The notes: generated from the sequence alone by a model not told the origin. 9,000 nucleotides of DNA from Clostridiales bacterium (GCA_027357125.1 DAHVVW010000059.1:1-9000); one strand, 5' to 3'. Numbered from the stretch's first letter, positions 1 through 7,297 are shown. Made by a program: numbers and translations.

Positions 1-77
1 AAAAGTTTCAAATTCCATATGCTCATGATGGTGAGCAAAAATCGAAAATAGTTTCTTTTGCGTTTTCTCGTTTAGTT
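1..77. repeat. Terminal direct repeat, left copy (identical to 8924-9000)
   Basis: The 77 bases are identical, base for base, to the final 77 bases of the window. The repeat lies wholly inside the cobW reading frame and covers its HHHEH region. It begins exactly at the first base and ends exactly at the last, as expected for a sequence with an 8,923-bp period (circle or tandem array) and not for a dispersed repeat. Confidence 0.97.
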
Positions 78-669
78 TTTCATTAGGTATTACACCAAAT
101 TTGGCCGGAATTAGTTCGGCCTTCGTATTGGTTGCCATTAAGACCTCTTTGATCTTAAGAAGTTGTTCAGGTTGAACAAGATCCTGCTTATTCAATATAA
201 TTAAATCGGCAATCTCAAGCTGATCCTGGAAAAACTCGCCCATATTCTTACGATATGTCAAAAAGTTGAGCGTATCAATAACGGTAATCACCAAATCAAG
301 CGCGACTATTGGCAAAAGTATATCTTCAGTCAACGATTCTATGATGGAGCCCGGTGAGGCAACACCACTAGGTTCAATAAATAACTTATCAGGGGCGAAC
401 TCCGAGTGGATCTGTTGAATCGTTGAAACTAAACTTCCTTTAAGGGAACAGCAAACGCAACCACTGCTTAAGGGAACAATATCAAGCCCTCCACGTTGTA
501 GAATCTGACCATCAATGTTGACAGAACCAAAATCATTCACCAAAACCACGGCCTTTTCGGAAGGGGGAATGTTATCGATTAAATATCGTAATAACGTAGT
601 TTTGCCAGCACCAAGAAAACCACAAATAACAGTAACGCTTGTTTTGCGATTTTTATCCGCAGTAACCAT
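1..669 (-). CDS. CobW/COG0523 family metal-chaperone GTPase, N-terminal 223 residues (continues at 8923..8663)
   Basis: This is a G3E-family P-loop GTPase of the CobW/COG0523 group. These proteins use GTP to deliver metal ions (Zn, Co, Ni) to enzymes or cofactors. Visible motifs are the Walker A GFLGAGKT (residues 17-24), the metal-binding CxCC (C71-C74), EPSG (99-102), the guanine-specificity motif NKQD (160-163) and a histidine-rich HHHEH (213-217). The ATG at 669 follows an AAGGGGTGG Shine-Dalgarno site. Reading leftward, the frame is still open at base 1. The last 77 bases repeat at 8924-9000, where the same frame continues to a stop at 8663, giving 309 residues in all, normal for the family. 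It lies 110 bp downstream of the corrinoid-protein gene, same strand. That gap holds a perfect TATAAT (746-751 complement) with no convincing -35 box. The family is certain. The metal is not; supply of Zn or Co to the methyltransferase system is inferred from context. Confidence 0.93.
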   Translation of the reverse strand, partial: MVTADKNRKTSVTVICGFLGAGKTTLLRYLIDNIPPSEKAVVLVNDFGSVNIDGQILQRGGLDIVPLSSGCVCCSLKGSLVSTIQQIHSEFAPDKLFIEPSGVASPGSIIESLTEDILLPIVALDLVITVIDTLNFLTYRKNMGEFFQDQLEIADLIILNKQDLVQPEQLLKIKEVLMATNTKAELIPAKFGVIPNEKLNEKTQKKLFSIFAHHHEHMEFETF

Positions 670-779
670 GTTTGCCACCCCTTCTACGTGGTGAATTGTT
701 AAGAAACGTATGCCTCCCAGCAACTTATTACCGGAAGACATCGTAATTATAATAGTAATTTACAATCATACCGCTTTAT

Positions 780-1412
780 TTAATTCACCATTGCTTTGGC
801 CATCTCTACAGCAGTACCTCCTTCGAGCGCATAAGCATCTGCGCCAATTTTATCCGCAAACTGCTGAGTAATCGGAGCACCCCCGACCATAATTTTCACC
901 TTGTCACGCAAACCCGCTTCTTGTAAAGCTTGGATGACATCTTGCATCTCCCTCATGCTGGTCGTGAGAAGAGAAGACATCCCCAAAATATCCGGCTTGT
1001 TTTCCCTCACCGCTTCCACAAATTTTTCACTCGACACATCAACCCCTAAATCAATGACATTAAAACCAGCTCCTTGAAATAACATTGCCACGAGATTCTT
1101 TCCAACGTCGTGAAGATCACCTTTAACAGTACCGAGAACTAAGGTCCCTATCGGTTGTATACCCGCACTCACAATTAATGGGTGCAGTAGAACCACAGCG
1201 GCCTTCATCGCCCGCGCGGCGAGCAATACTTGAGGTAAATAGTATTCCCCATTCTTAAATTTAACCCCTACCACATCCATCCCGGCAATCAATCCTTGGT
1301 TAAGAATATCTTTAGGGACACACTCCTCATTGATAGCTTTCTGTGTCAATTCTGTGGCCAAAGGACCTTTGCCGAGAATGATTGCCTGCTGTAATTCTCC
1401 AAAGTCAAACAT
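780..1412 (-). CDS. Corrinoid (B12-binding) methyl-carrier protein, MtaC/MtvC-like
   Basis: This 210-residue protein has the normal length of a one-carbon corrinoid carrier. The N-terminal helical cap (about 1-88) carries the usual VGVKFKNGEYYLPQVLLAAR pattern at 48-67. The Rossmann B12-binding domain (about 90-210) has DLHDVG at 99-104, with H101 expected to be the lower axial cobalt ligand. It also has the SLLT (147-150) and GG (177-178) positions that hold the nucleotide tail. It is expected to carry the methyl group between the two methyltransferases encoded just upstream. The ATG is preceded by AGGGGG at good spacing. The gene follows the MtaA-like gene after 168 bp that contain a strong stem-loop, and cobW follows it. 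The family assignment is very safe; the methyl donor is unknown. Confidence 0.95.
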   Translation of the reverse strand: MFDFGELQQAIILGKGPLATELTQKAINEECVPKDILNQGLIAGMDVVGVKFKNGEYYLPQVLLAARAMKAAVVLLHPLIVSAGIQPIGTLVLGTVKGDLHDVGKNLVAMLFQGAGFNVIDLGVDVSSEKFVEAVRENKPDILGMSSLLTTSMREMQDVIQALQEAGLRDKVKIMVGGAPITQQFADKIGADAYALEGGTAVEMAKAMVN

Positions 1413-1499
1413 ATCTAAAACCCCCTAGTACTGAATTTAATTTAATGCCGTCCGAGCCAATAGTTTTCAATCTGATTTTCCAATAGATCAGTTAGAGGC

Positions 1500-1556
1500 T
1501 GGCATACAGGCACTTGCCTTCCCCTGAAGCACTTTAGAAACAGCGCCTGTATGCCA
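1500..1556 (-). other. Intercistronic stem-loop upstream of the corrinoid-protein gene
   Basis: A 12-bp perfect inverted repeat (TGGCATACAGGC at 1500-1511 and its complement at 1545-1556) encloses a 33-nt loop in the gap between the MtaA-like gene and the corrinoid gene. The minus-strand transcript has no U-run after it, so it is not a canonical terminator. A smaller alternative hairpin (AGGCA/TGCCT, 1508-1519) shares bases with one arm, so the two cannot form together. A role in mRNA stability or in setting the corrinoid-protein level is possible but only inferred. Confidence 0.6.
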
Positions 1557-1580
1557 AAAGAAAGTCTTAATTACCAGTTT

Positions 1581-2681
1581 CTAACGGGAAATAGGATACG
1601 TCCCGTATTTGTGAGTACTGTCAACCCACTTATGGAAGTTTTCCTTGGGTACATCCGATGGAATCTCACAGGATGGCGTAACCATTACACCGCCTCCTGG
1701 AGCAGCATAGGCTAATCCATCTTTTACGAAGTTATCGATTTCATCCAAAGACCAACTATTCAAATTTGGTCCATGAATTGAAATAGAGACTGGAACGTGA
1801 TACTTATCAATGATATTATCCTTTAACCATTGAGCTGAATGCTTTTCATCCAGATAAAAGCCGTGAACATGCCCTTCCTTGATAAATTTCTCAATCAACG
1901 GATAGGTATCAGGCTTGGTAAAATTGCCGTGGACATGCAGCCATGTCTTTTGGCCAAATTCCTTCATAACCATGTCCGCAATTTCAGCTACATAAGGCAG
2001 GACAAATCTTTCACACATATCAGGGGGAATAAGTTCAACACCCACCACATCACCGAGTATACAGACGCTGTTTGCACCGGCTTGATATTGAGCCCGGATA
2101 TAATCGATAGCAAATTGGTTGCCGGCTTGAAGCAGCTCAGTAGCAAAATCCGGCTCTTCAATCATATCCATAATTATTGGTTCCGGCCCCCGGAGCATCA
2201 GCATGGCCGCTGTTGGCCCCGGCCACCACAGAGCGGCGATCGGAGTATCTTTACCGATTTGATCGGAAACCATTTTAGTAGCTTTGAGTGTTGCTGCCAT
2301 CCGGGGCTCTTTCCACGGATCAAGAGGTAATTTCTTTTTGACCTGGGTCCAATCTGATCGGTTGACTACCGGATACTGAGCGGCTGATACAACTCCACCA
2401 AATTTATCGGGAATGTGCAAAGTTCCACCCAAAGGCACGACGCCATAAAAACAATCCATATAAGAGCCAAGGGCAAGATCATAATCATATTCTTCTAATG
2501 TCTTAATTACCGTCTGGGCGCATTTTTCCGCATCCGAATCGGTTTGCGTGGTGATATCCGGAAGTTTCCAGCCACATTCATAGACCCCCTGTGTGAGAAT
2601 AAACGGAAATACCGGTACTTTATCCGGTTCCTTCCCCTCTAAAACAGCATTGACTCTTTCCTTCTTTGTCATTTCAGCCAT
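1581..2681 (-). CDS. MtaA/CmuA/uroporphyrinogen-decarboxylase-type methyltransferase
   Basis: This 366-residue protein belongs to the UroD-fold methyltransferase family. The family includes the methylcobamide:CoM methyltransferase MtaA, chloromethane CmuA and the substrate-demethylating MtvB/OdmB enzymes of acetogens. N-terminal KKERVNAVLEGKEPDKVPV (6-24) is the typical family opening. GDVVGVELIPPD (210-221), LHVHGNF (248-254) and TPSCEIPSDVPKEN (335-348) are the later family blocks. MtaA-type enzymes hold Zn with His-x-Cys plus a distant Cys. Here the motif reads H249-V-H251 with C338, so the first Cys is replaced by His. The enzyme lies between a pterin-type methyltransferase and a corrinoid protein, as in MtvABC systems, so it is most likely the substrate:corrinoid methyltransferase. 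The ATG has a GGGAGGG ribosome site ten bases upstream. The family is certain; the substrate is unknown. Confidence 0.92.
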   Translation of the reverse strand: MAEMTKKERVNAVLEGKEPDKVPVFPFILTQGVYECGWKLPDITTQTDSDAEKCAQTVIKTLEEYDYDLALGSYMDCFYGVVPLGGTLHIPDKFGGVVSAAQYPVVNRSDWTQVKKKLPLDPWKEPRMAATLKATKMVSDQIGKDTPIAALWWPGPTAAMLMLRGPEPIIMDMIEEPDFATELLQAGNQFAIDYIRAQYQAGANSVCILGDVVGVELIPPDMCERFVLPYVAEIADMVMKEFGQKTWLHVHGNFTKPDTYPLIEKFIKEGHVHGFYLDEKHSAQWLKDNIIDKYHVPVSISIHGPNLNSWSLDEIDNFVKDGLAYAAPGGGVMVTPSCEIPSDVPKENFHKWVDSTHKYGTYPISR

Positions 2682-2715
2682 TTGATTGTACCCTCCCTTG
2701 TTTTTTTAATTTTAG

Positions 2716-2739
2716 AATGTGGTTTTACAAAACCACATT
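2716..2739. other. Perfect 11-bp hairpin between the two methyltransferase genes
   Basis: AATGTGGTTTT (2716-2726) and its exact complement (2729-2739) are separated by two bases. The hairpin overlaps the last bases of the pterin-type methyltransferase stop codon and stands 34 bases before the MtaA-like start. On the minus-strand transcript it is followed by an A-rich stretch, not U. It is therefore not a standard terminator for the operon. It may be an RNA processing or stability element. Confidence 0.6.
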
Positions 2740-3517
2740 AACCAAATGTTTCGACATACCCAAGACAGTACTCATCCCGGCCATTTAAGGCTTCCGTTGC
2801 TTTTAAAAGTTCCATGATCCGTTCATCAAGTGGATTTAGAATGGCTCCGTCTAATCCGGCGGCCATAGCCATCACTAAAAAAGCTTGATTGAGAAGTTTT
2901 CGGTTAGGCAACCCAAACGAAACATTACTCAAGCCACAAATTGTGTGCACGCCAACGTGTTTGGTCATAATTCCCCTAATAGTCTCTAAAACCTCATTGC
3001 CATACAGTGAATTTACACTCACAGGTTTGACCAAAGGATCAAAAAAGATGTTCTCTTTAGGCACCCCCAGTTCGGTTAGCCTATTGACAAGATCATCGGC
3101 TACCCGCAAGCGATCATCACTCGTCTCGGGCATTCCTTTGTCATCCATACAAAGAGCCACAACCGATGCTCCATATTGAGTAACAAAGGGAGCAATCTTC
3201 TCAAATCTTGCTTTTTCTCCGGTTATGGAATTAATCATAGCTTTGCCTTTATGCGCACGCAAGCCCGCCTCGATAGCTTGGGGATTAGGACTGTCGATAC
3301 ACAGTGGGACACTAACTACCTGCTGAATCTCTGTTACAAGCCATTCAATGACTTCTTCTTCCCGTTCTAGGAAAATTCCAGCATTGACGTCAATAAAAGA
3401 TGCTCCGGCCTGTTCCTGTTTCTTGGCTATTTCCTTAATGAAGTCACTGTTTTTATTTTCAATAGCATTAAATATTTCTTTTCTTGTCGAGTTAATTAAC
3501 TCCCCTACTATAATCAT
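2738..3517 (-). CDS. Pterin-binding (DHPS-like) methylcorrinoid:tetrahydrofolate methyltransferase, MtvA/MtgA-like
   Basis: This 259-residue TIM-barrel protein is of the dihydropteroate-synthase-like methyltransferase family (AcsE, MtgA, MtvA/OdmA). Pterin-binding features are GELINSTRK (5-13), DVNAG (43-47), CIDSPNP (73-79), INSITGE (95-101), FDPLVKPVSVN (159-169) and GLSNVSFGLPNR (195-206), in the family order. The likely reaction is methyl transfer from the corrinoid protein to tetrahydrofolate. The start was placed at ATG 3517 because conserved sequence begins there. The frame is open further upstream to 3592, but that part is unlike the family and overlaps the preceding gene. A GGGGAAGGG sequence lies about 12 bases before the ATG, a rather long spacing. 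It is 38 bp downstream of the membrane-protein gene and 56 bp upstream of the MtaA-like gene, probably one operon. Confidence 0.92.
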   Translation of the reverse strand: MIIVGELINSTRKEIFNAIENKNSDFIKEIAKKQEQAGASFIDVNAGIFLEREEEVIEWLVTEIQQVVSVPLCIDSPNPQAIEAGLRAHKGKAMINSITGEKARFEKIAPFVTQYGASVVALCMDDKGMPETSDDRLRVADDLVNRLTELGVPKENIFFDPLVKPVSVNSLYGNEVLETIRGIMTKHVGVHTICGLSNVSFGLPNRKLLNQAFLVMAMAAGLDGAILNPLDERIMELLKATEALNGRDEYCLGYVETFG

Positions 3518-3555
3518 TTCTATATCAGTCCCTTCCCCGAAAAATGCCAATTTTA

Positions 3556-4470
3556 TTATGCCGCAGAACTGGCATTTTCTTTGGCAGGCCATTTACCAAG
3601 GCAGATTGGCCAAAGATACGCCCAACTAATGAAAATCCACAAATAGCCTACAGCATTCGGCAAACTGATATTAGCTACAAACACAATAACATAATACGTT
3701 AGCGAAGCCAGTGCCACCGTCAAAATCAGTCCGACCAAACCCTTAGCTGGTTGTTTCATGGCTTGGAATGGCCAAGTGTCAAAGACCCATGAAGTAATAA
3801 CTAACCAGAAAACCCAAGCAGCGAACCAAGAACCCGCATCCGGCTGGAAGAACCCAGTATGGAAAAACCATTTAAAAACGTAATTGAGCAATACACCTAA
3901 AGTTCCCATGACGGCAAAGGATAGAACAGCCTTGGCCGGTTGCGGAATATTGGCCAGGGGATAGCGATCCATCCAGAAGAAGTAAAAGAGAAACCAGCCG
4001 AACCAAATAGACGGCACCATACCGTTATTAATCGGAACTATGAAGAGCAGAACAAAGGTCAGTAAATACCAAAACAAGATATTCATAATCACGGCGGCTG
4101 GTTGTTTTAGTCCCTCAACCAGCTTATTGTCGAGAGAAATCGTTATACCTATAGCAAGAAATAAGTTAGCAATAATAGGCCAAAAGAATTTGTCAGAAAA
4201 ACCGAATAACACTGGTTGAGCCCACATATGGAAGAATCCGTAGGCCAGCGCTGCTACTATGAAAATGAAACCCCGCATAGGTTGGGGAACACCGGCAATG
4301 GGCCACCCACCGGTAGTAGAAATGATAAACGCAAACCATGTAGCAAACAGGGTATAAACGGAAACTAATCCGGGATCATAACCTAACTGCACTGTTCCTA
4401 CCCAAATCGTTAAGACAGACATTACAACTATTCCGATTGTCGGCAGCAGTCCTTTTAATGGAAAACTCAC
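3556..4470 (-). CDS. Ten-helix membrane protein of five repeated two-helix units, function unknown
   Basis: This 304-residue protein is very hydrophobic, and I do not recognise its family. It is built from five internal repeats of roughly 54-63 residues, each of two predicted membrane helices. The unit boundary motif is (W/Y)P followed by QP: QP occurs at 63-64, 123-124, 177-178 and 240-241, mostly as (P/K)QPxxG. The second helix of each unit is rich in Trp and Phe. An extra WPAK (294-297) begins what looks like a sixth, truncated unit. There is no cleavable signal peptide; the helices begin near residue 10. The start codon is GTG at 4470, fixed by a strong AAGGAGG seven to eight bases upstream. 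It is the first gene of the leftward operon, directly before both methyltransferases. Uptake of the methyl substrate or export of a product is a reasonable guess from position, but nothing in the sequence proves transport. Confidence 0.85.
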   Translation of the reverse strand: MSFPLKGLLPTIGIVVMSVLTIWVGTVQLGYDPGLVSVYTLFATWFAFIISTTGGWPIAGVPQPMRGFIFIVAALAYGFFHMWAQPVLFGFSDKFFWPIIANLFLAIGITISLDNKLVEGLKQPAAVIMNILFWYLLTFVLLFIVPINNGMVPSIWFGWFLFYFFWMDRYPLANIPQPAKAVLSFAVMGTLGVLLNYVFKWFFHTGFFQPDAGSWFAAWVFWLVITSWVFDTWPFQAMKQPAKGLVGLILTVALASLTYYVIVFVANISLPNAVGYLWIFISWAYLWPICLGKWPAKENASSAA

Positions 4471-4763
4471 AATAATTCCTCCTTCCGCAAATTAACCTAC
4501 GCTTTTTCCGCGTCCTTTGGGCCGTTGGCTAAAACTTAATCATCCTTAATAAAATCACCTCTCTCGAATGAATTGACACTCCTCTTATCCTTTATGTTTT
4601 AATTCGTGGCAATCTACCTTTCCCCTTTGATTGTTCTTGCGCGAAAATCGGACAATTTTGCGATTATTTTGAAAATGATTAATTTTCTTTTGCAGCTATA
4701 GCTATTGAGGGTTTAAAATAAAAAAAACAATGTCTGTTTAAGCCAAAAGGAGATGCGTCAATT
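4471..4763. promoter_or_regulatory. Divergent control region between the leftward operon and the activator gene
   Basis: This 293-bp A/T-rich gap separates two genes read outward, so it must hold both their promoters. It contains several dyads: a 21-bp imperfect one at 4642-4662 (CG.AAA..TTT.CG), GAAAAT-5-ATTTTC at 4671-4687, and the perfect palindrome AGCTATAGCT at 4694-4703. These are candidate sites for the PocR-AraC regulator or another factor, but none matches a known operator. Toward the right, TTGCAG-18-TAAAAT (4690-4719) is a weak possible promoter for the activator gene. No cobalamin riboswitch element is recognisable. A nine-codon leader ORF on the minus strand is possible but unsupported. 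Confidence 0.7.
4584..4612 (-). promoter_or_regulatory. Candidate sigma-A promoter of the leftward methyltransferase operon
   Basis: On the minus strand, TTGCCA (complement of 4607-4612) and GATAAG (complement of 4584-4589) are spaced by 17 bases, matching the consensus at five and four of six positions. Transcription would start near 4577, leaving a leader of about 107 nt before the GTG of the membrane-protein gene. This is the best match I found upstream of the operon, judged by eye only. Confidence 0.45.
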
Positions 4764-6611
4764 ATGGTCACGATTAAATTCATGCCCCATGAAAAAGAAG
4801 TTGTAATTCCTCCCGGCCATAGCTTATTCCTGGCAGCAATAGCTGCTGACATACCCATAGAAAGCAACTGCGGTGGAAAGGGCACGTGCGGCAAATGTAA
4901 GGTGAGAATTATTTCCGGGGCAAGAGGGAAACCCACTATCACAGAAATGAAGCACTTTTCCGAGGAAGAATTAGCCACTGGATGGGCTTTGGCCTGTCAG
5001 TCCACTGCTCAAGAAGACATGATTGTGGAAGTCTATACGCAAAAAGATGCTTTCAGCCGTAAGGTATCTCTCCAAACCCAGATTCCTACAGAATTGACCA
5101 ATCCTTCAGTGAACAAGGTTTTCCTGAAAATCGCTCCTCCCAGCGTGACCGATCAGACGCCCGATTTTGAACGTTTATTACGTCATTTGCCCGGATTAGA
5201 CATTAGTGCTGATTGGAAAGTCTTAGCCGGTCTTCCCCGTATTTTACGTAACGCTGACTTTCAAGTCACTACGGTTTTGGTGGGCAATCATCTAGTGGCT
5301 GTAGAACCGGGAGACACTACAGGCCGTCAATTTGGTCTTGCTCTTGATATCGGTACAACCACCGTAGTCGGTTCGCTACTCGATCTTAATAGCGGGAAAA
5401 CAATAGCTACATCCGCGGTAACCAATCCCCAAAATATTTTCGGTGCCGATGTTATTTCCCGTATTAACCATGCCTCTCAAGGATTAGATAATCTCAAACA
5501 GCTTCAGGAAAAAATCATAGGTGCCATTAACGGCATCAGTGGAGAACTATTGTCTAAAAGCAATGTATGGCACAACGAGGTTTATGAGGCTGTAGTCGTA
5601 GGAAACACGACGATGAGCCACCTTTTCCTAGGCTTAGATCCCTCATTCCTAGCACCTGCTCCCTTCGTTCCCGTCTTCGCTCAGTCTTTGGAGATAGTAG
5701 CTGAACAGTTAGGGGTAAAAATTCACCAAAATGGCAGGGTTGTCGTCCTGCCTAATATTGCCGGGTATGTTGGTTCCGATACAGTCGGGGTCATGCTTGC
5801 GACACAAATTGACCGGCGAAAGGGGCTTTGCTTGGCCGTGGACATTGGAACCAACGGCGAAATGGCTTTAGCTCATGAAGGCCGGATTCTTACCTGTTCA
5901 ACAGCGGCCGGTCCGGCTTTCGAAGGTGCCCACATCAAACAAGGTATGCGGGCTGCCGAAGGAGCTATTGAATCCGTATCCATTGACGGAGACGTAAAAC
6001 TAGAGGTCATTGGCAATGTCCTCCCCAGAGGAATTTGTGGTTCCGGTCTTATAGATGCCGTCGCGGAAATGCTCCGCGCCGGGATAATCGATCCTAGCGG
6101 CATGTTTCACAAGTCAGATTCAGATGCAATTGGCCTAAATTACCTTCTGCAGGAGCGCATTCGCCGGGGTGAAAATGGTTATGAATTTGTGTTGGCTCCG
6201 CGCATTTTTTCCGGCATTAACGAAGATATCGTGATCACCCAAATGGACATCCAGGAACTTTTATTGGCTAAAGGAGCCATCTACGCTGGAATCCAAGTTC
6301 TACTTAAAGAAATGGGGACGACCGAATGTGAAATCACCGAAATCCTACTTGCCGGAGCCTTCGGTAATTACATTAAAAAGGAAAGTGCATTGGCCATCGG
6401 ATTGCTTCCAAAGCTACCGCTTAACCATATCCATTCAATAGGTAATGCGGCGCATGACGGTGCTAAGCTCACTCTTGTCTCTAAAACAGAACGAGCCCGG
6501 GCACTTTCACTAGCGCACCGGGCCGAACACATAGAATTATCAACCAGGCCGGATTTTACGGAGGAATTTATAAATGCCCTTTCCTTCCCCATAATTGAAC
6601 CAACCTTTTGA
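4764..6611 (+). CDS. Reductive activator of corrinoid-dependent enzymes (RACE; 2Fe-2S ferredoxin domain plus ASKHA ATPase, DUF4445)
   Basis: This 615-residue protein is close to the length of Carboxydothermus RACo. Such enzymes use ATP to drive reduction of inactive Co(II) corrinoid to Co(I). The N-terminal ferredoxin-like domain has the 2Fe-2S cysteines C36, C42, C45 and C78. A linker follows (about 95-188). The C-terminal ASKHA domain shows the phosphate loop DIGTTTV (195-201), GNTTMSH (280-286), the second phosphate loop DIGTNGE (360-366), GICGSG (423-428) and the adenosine motif LAGAFGN (529-535). It is the only rightward gene, divergent from the methyltransferase operon and read from its own promoter region. 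An AAAGGAG site lies 11 bases before the ATG. Only 23 bp separate its TGA from the end of the oppositely read second corrinoid gene, and no terminator is visible between them. The assignment is very secure. It presumably services one or both corrinoid proteins here. Confidence 0.96.
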   Translation: MVTIKFMPHEKEVVIPPGHSLFLAAIAADIPIESNCGGKGTCGKCKVRIISGARGKPTITEMKHFSEEELATGWALACQSTAQEDMIVEVYTQKDAFSRKVSLQTQIPTELTNPSVNKVFLKIAPPSVTDQTPDFERLLRHLPGLDISADWKVLAGLPRILRNADFQVTTVLVGNHLVAVEPGDTTGRQFGLALDIGTTTVVGSLLDLNSGKTIATSAVTNPQNIFGADVISRINHASQGLDNLKQLQEKIIGAINGISGELLSKSNVWHNEVYEAVVVGNTTMSHLFLGLDPSFLAPAPFVPVFAQSLEIVAEQLGVKIHQNGRVVVLPNIAGYVGSDTVGVMLATQIDRRKGLCLAVDIGTNGEMALAHEGRILTCSTAAGPAFEGAHIKQGMRAAEGAIESVSIDGDVKLEVIGNVLPRGICGSGLIDAVAEMLRAGIIDPSGMFHKSDSDAIGLNYLLQERIRRGENGYEFVLAPRIFSGINEDIVITQMDIQELLLAKGAIYAGIQVLLKEMGTTECEITEILLAGAFGNYIKKESALAIGLLPKLPLNHIHSIGNAAHDGAKLTLVSKTERARALSLAHRAEHIELSTRPDFTEEFINALSFPIIEPTF

Positions 6612-6634
6612 TTCGAAAACTATGACTTTTACCT

Positions 6635-7297
6635 TTAGAGAGTGTCCATCTCCTCATTATCTTTTTGCTTAAGTTCAGTCAATACCTGCTGAACAGCCGA
6701 ATAAGCATCCGAGCCATAATAATCCGCTCCCACAGCCTGGGCAAAACTTGCTGTTACCGGTCCTCCGCCGATCAATACCTTGACCTGTCTGCGCAGGCCT
6801 GTCCGTTCCAATAGGGCGATCGTTTCCCTGATCGATACCAAGGTAGTGGTTAACAGGCAGGAAAGGGCCAGAATATCCGGTTTGTACTCCTCTACAGCGA
6901 CCTTGAATTTTTCCGGTGGCACATCAATACCTAAATCGATCACTTCAAACCCCGTTCCTCTCAGAGTAGCCATAACTATGGTTTTGCCGAGATCATGAAC
7001 ATCCCCCGCCACCGTTCCGGCGACAACCCGCCCTTTGTAGGGTTGTCCACCCTCATTAAAAAGCGGTATTAACACATGGAGACAAGCCAATATAGCCCTC
7101 GAACTGATTAACACTTTAGTAATGGGAATTTCCCGAACACTATATTTTTCCCCCAGTTCTAAAGCCGTTCGCATGAGGGCATTTTCCAGGATCTCTTTCG
7201 GACTTATCCCTTCCTGAATGGCCCTTTCCGTCAATGTCATCACGGTTTGGACCTGCCCTAAGATCATTGCGCAATATATCTGTTCAAGAATTTCCAT
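6635..7297 (-). CDS. Second corrinoid (B12-binding) protein, divergent cap domain
   Basis: This 220-residue protein has the same two-domain plan as the other corrinoid protein. The B12 domain carries DVHDLG (99-104) with H101 as likely axial ligand, SCLLT (146-150) and GGGP (177-180). The helical cap differs: the usual Gx(F/Y)LPxVLxAAR pattern reads REIPITKVLISSR (55-67), without the typical proline. It ends in a charged tail. The ATG at 7297 is preferred because GGGGAG lies eight bases upstream. A GTG at 7306 would overlap the regulator stop as GTGA, but its ribosome site is too close. It follows the regulator almost without a gap, so the two are coexpressed. It could be an alternative methyl carrier or, given its position, part of substrate or cobalamin-state sensing. 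The family is certain; the distinct role is inference. Confidence 0.93.
   Translation of the reverse strand: MEILEQIYCAMILGQVQTVMTLTERAIQEGISPKEILENALMRTALELGEKYSVREIPITKVLISSRAILACLHVLIPLFNEGGQPYKGRVVAGTVAGDVHDLGKTIVMATLRGTGFEVIDLGIDVPPEKFKVAVEEYKPDILALSCLLTTTLVSIRETIALLERTGLRRQVKVLIGGGPVTASFAQAVGADYYGSDAYSAVQQVLTELKQKDNEEMDTL

Noticed and set aside
670..779. Promoter for cobW in the 110-bp gap
   Set aside because: A perfect TATAAT is present, but no -35 box at 15-19 bases and no extended -10; not enough to call.
1839..2330. 163-codon open frame on the plus strand
   Set aside because: It lies wholly antisense to the well-supported UroD-type methyltransferase and has no recognisable protein features. 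The same applies to other antisense frames at 2889-3179, 5873-6103 and 7871-8218.
2701..2739. T-run plus hairpin as a rho-independent terminator
   Set aside because: The T-run precedes the hairpin on the plus strand and reads as A on the operon transcript, so the orientation is wrong for a terminator.
3518..3592. N-terminal extension of the pterin-type methyltransferase containing two cysteines
   Set aside because: Family homology begins at ATG 3517, and the extension overlaps the end of the membrane-protein gene, so it is read-through frame only.
4471..4763. Cobalamin riboswitch controlling the operon
   Set aside because: I could not find the B12-box or other conserved blocks; only short dyads are present.
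4679..4978. Minus-strand frame of 99 codons overlapping the start of the activator
   Set aside because: It is antisense to the 2Fe-2S domain of the activator and occupies part of the divergent promoter region; no family features.
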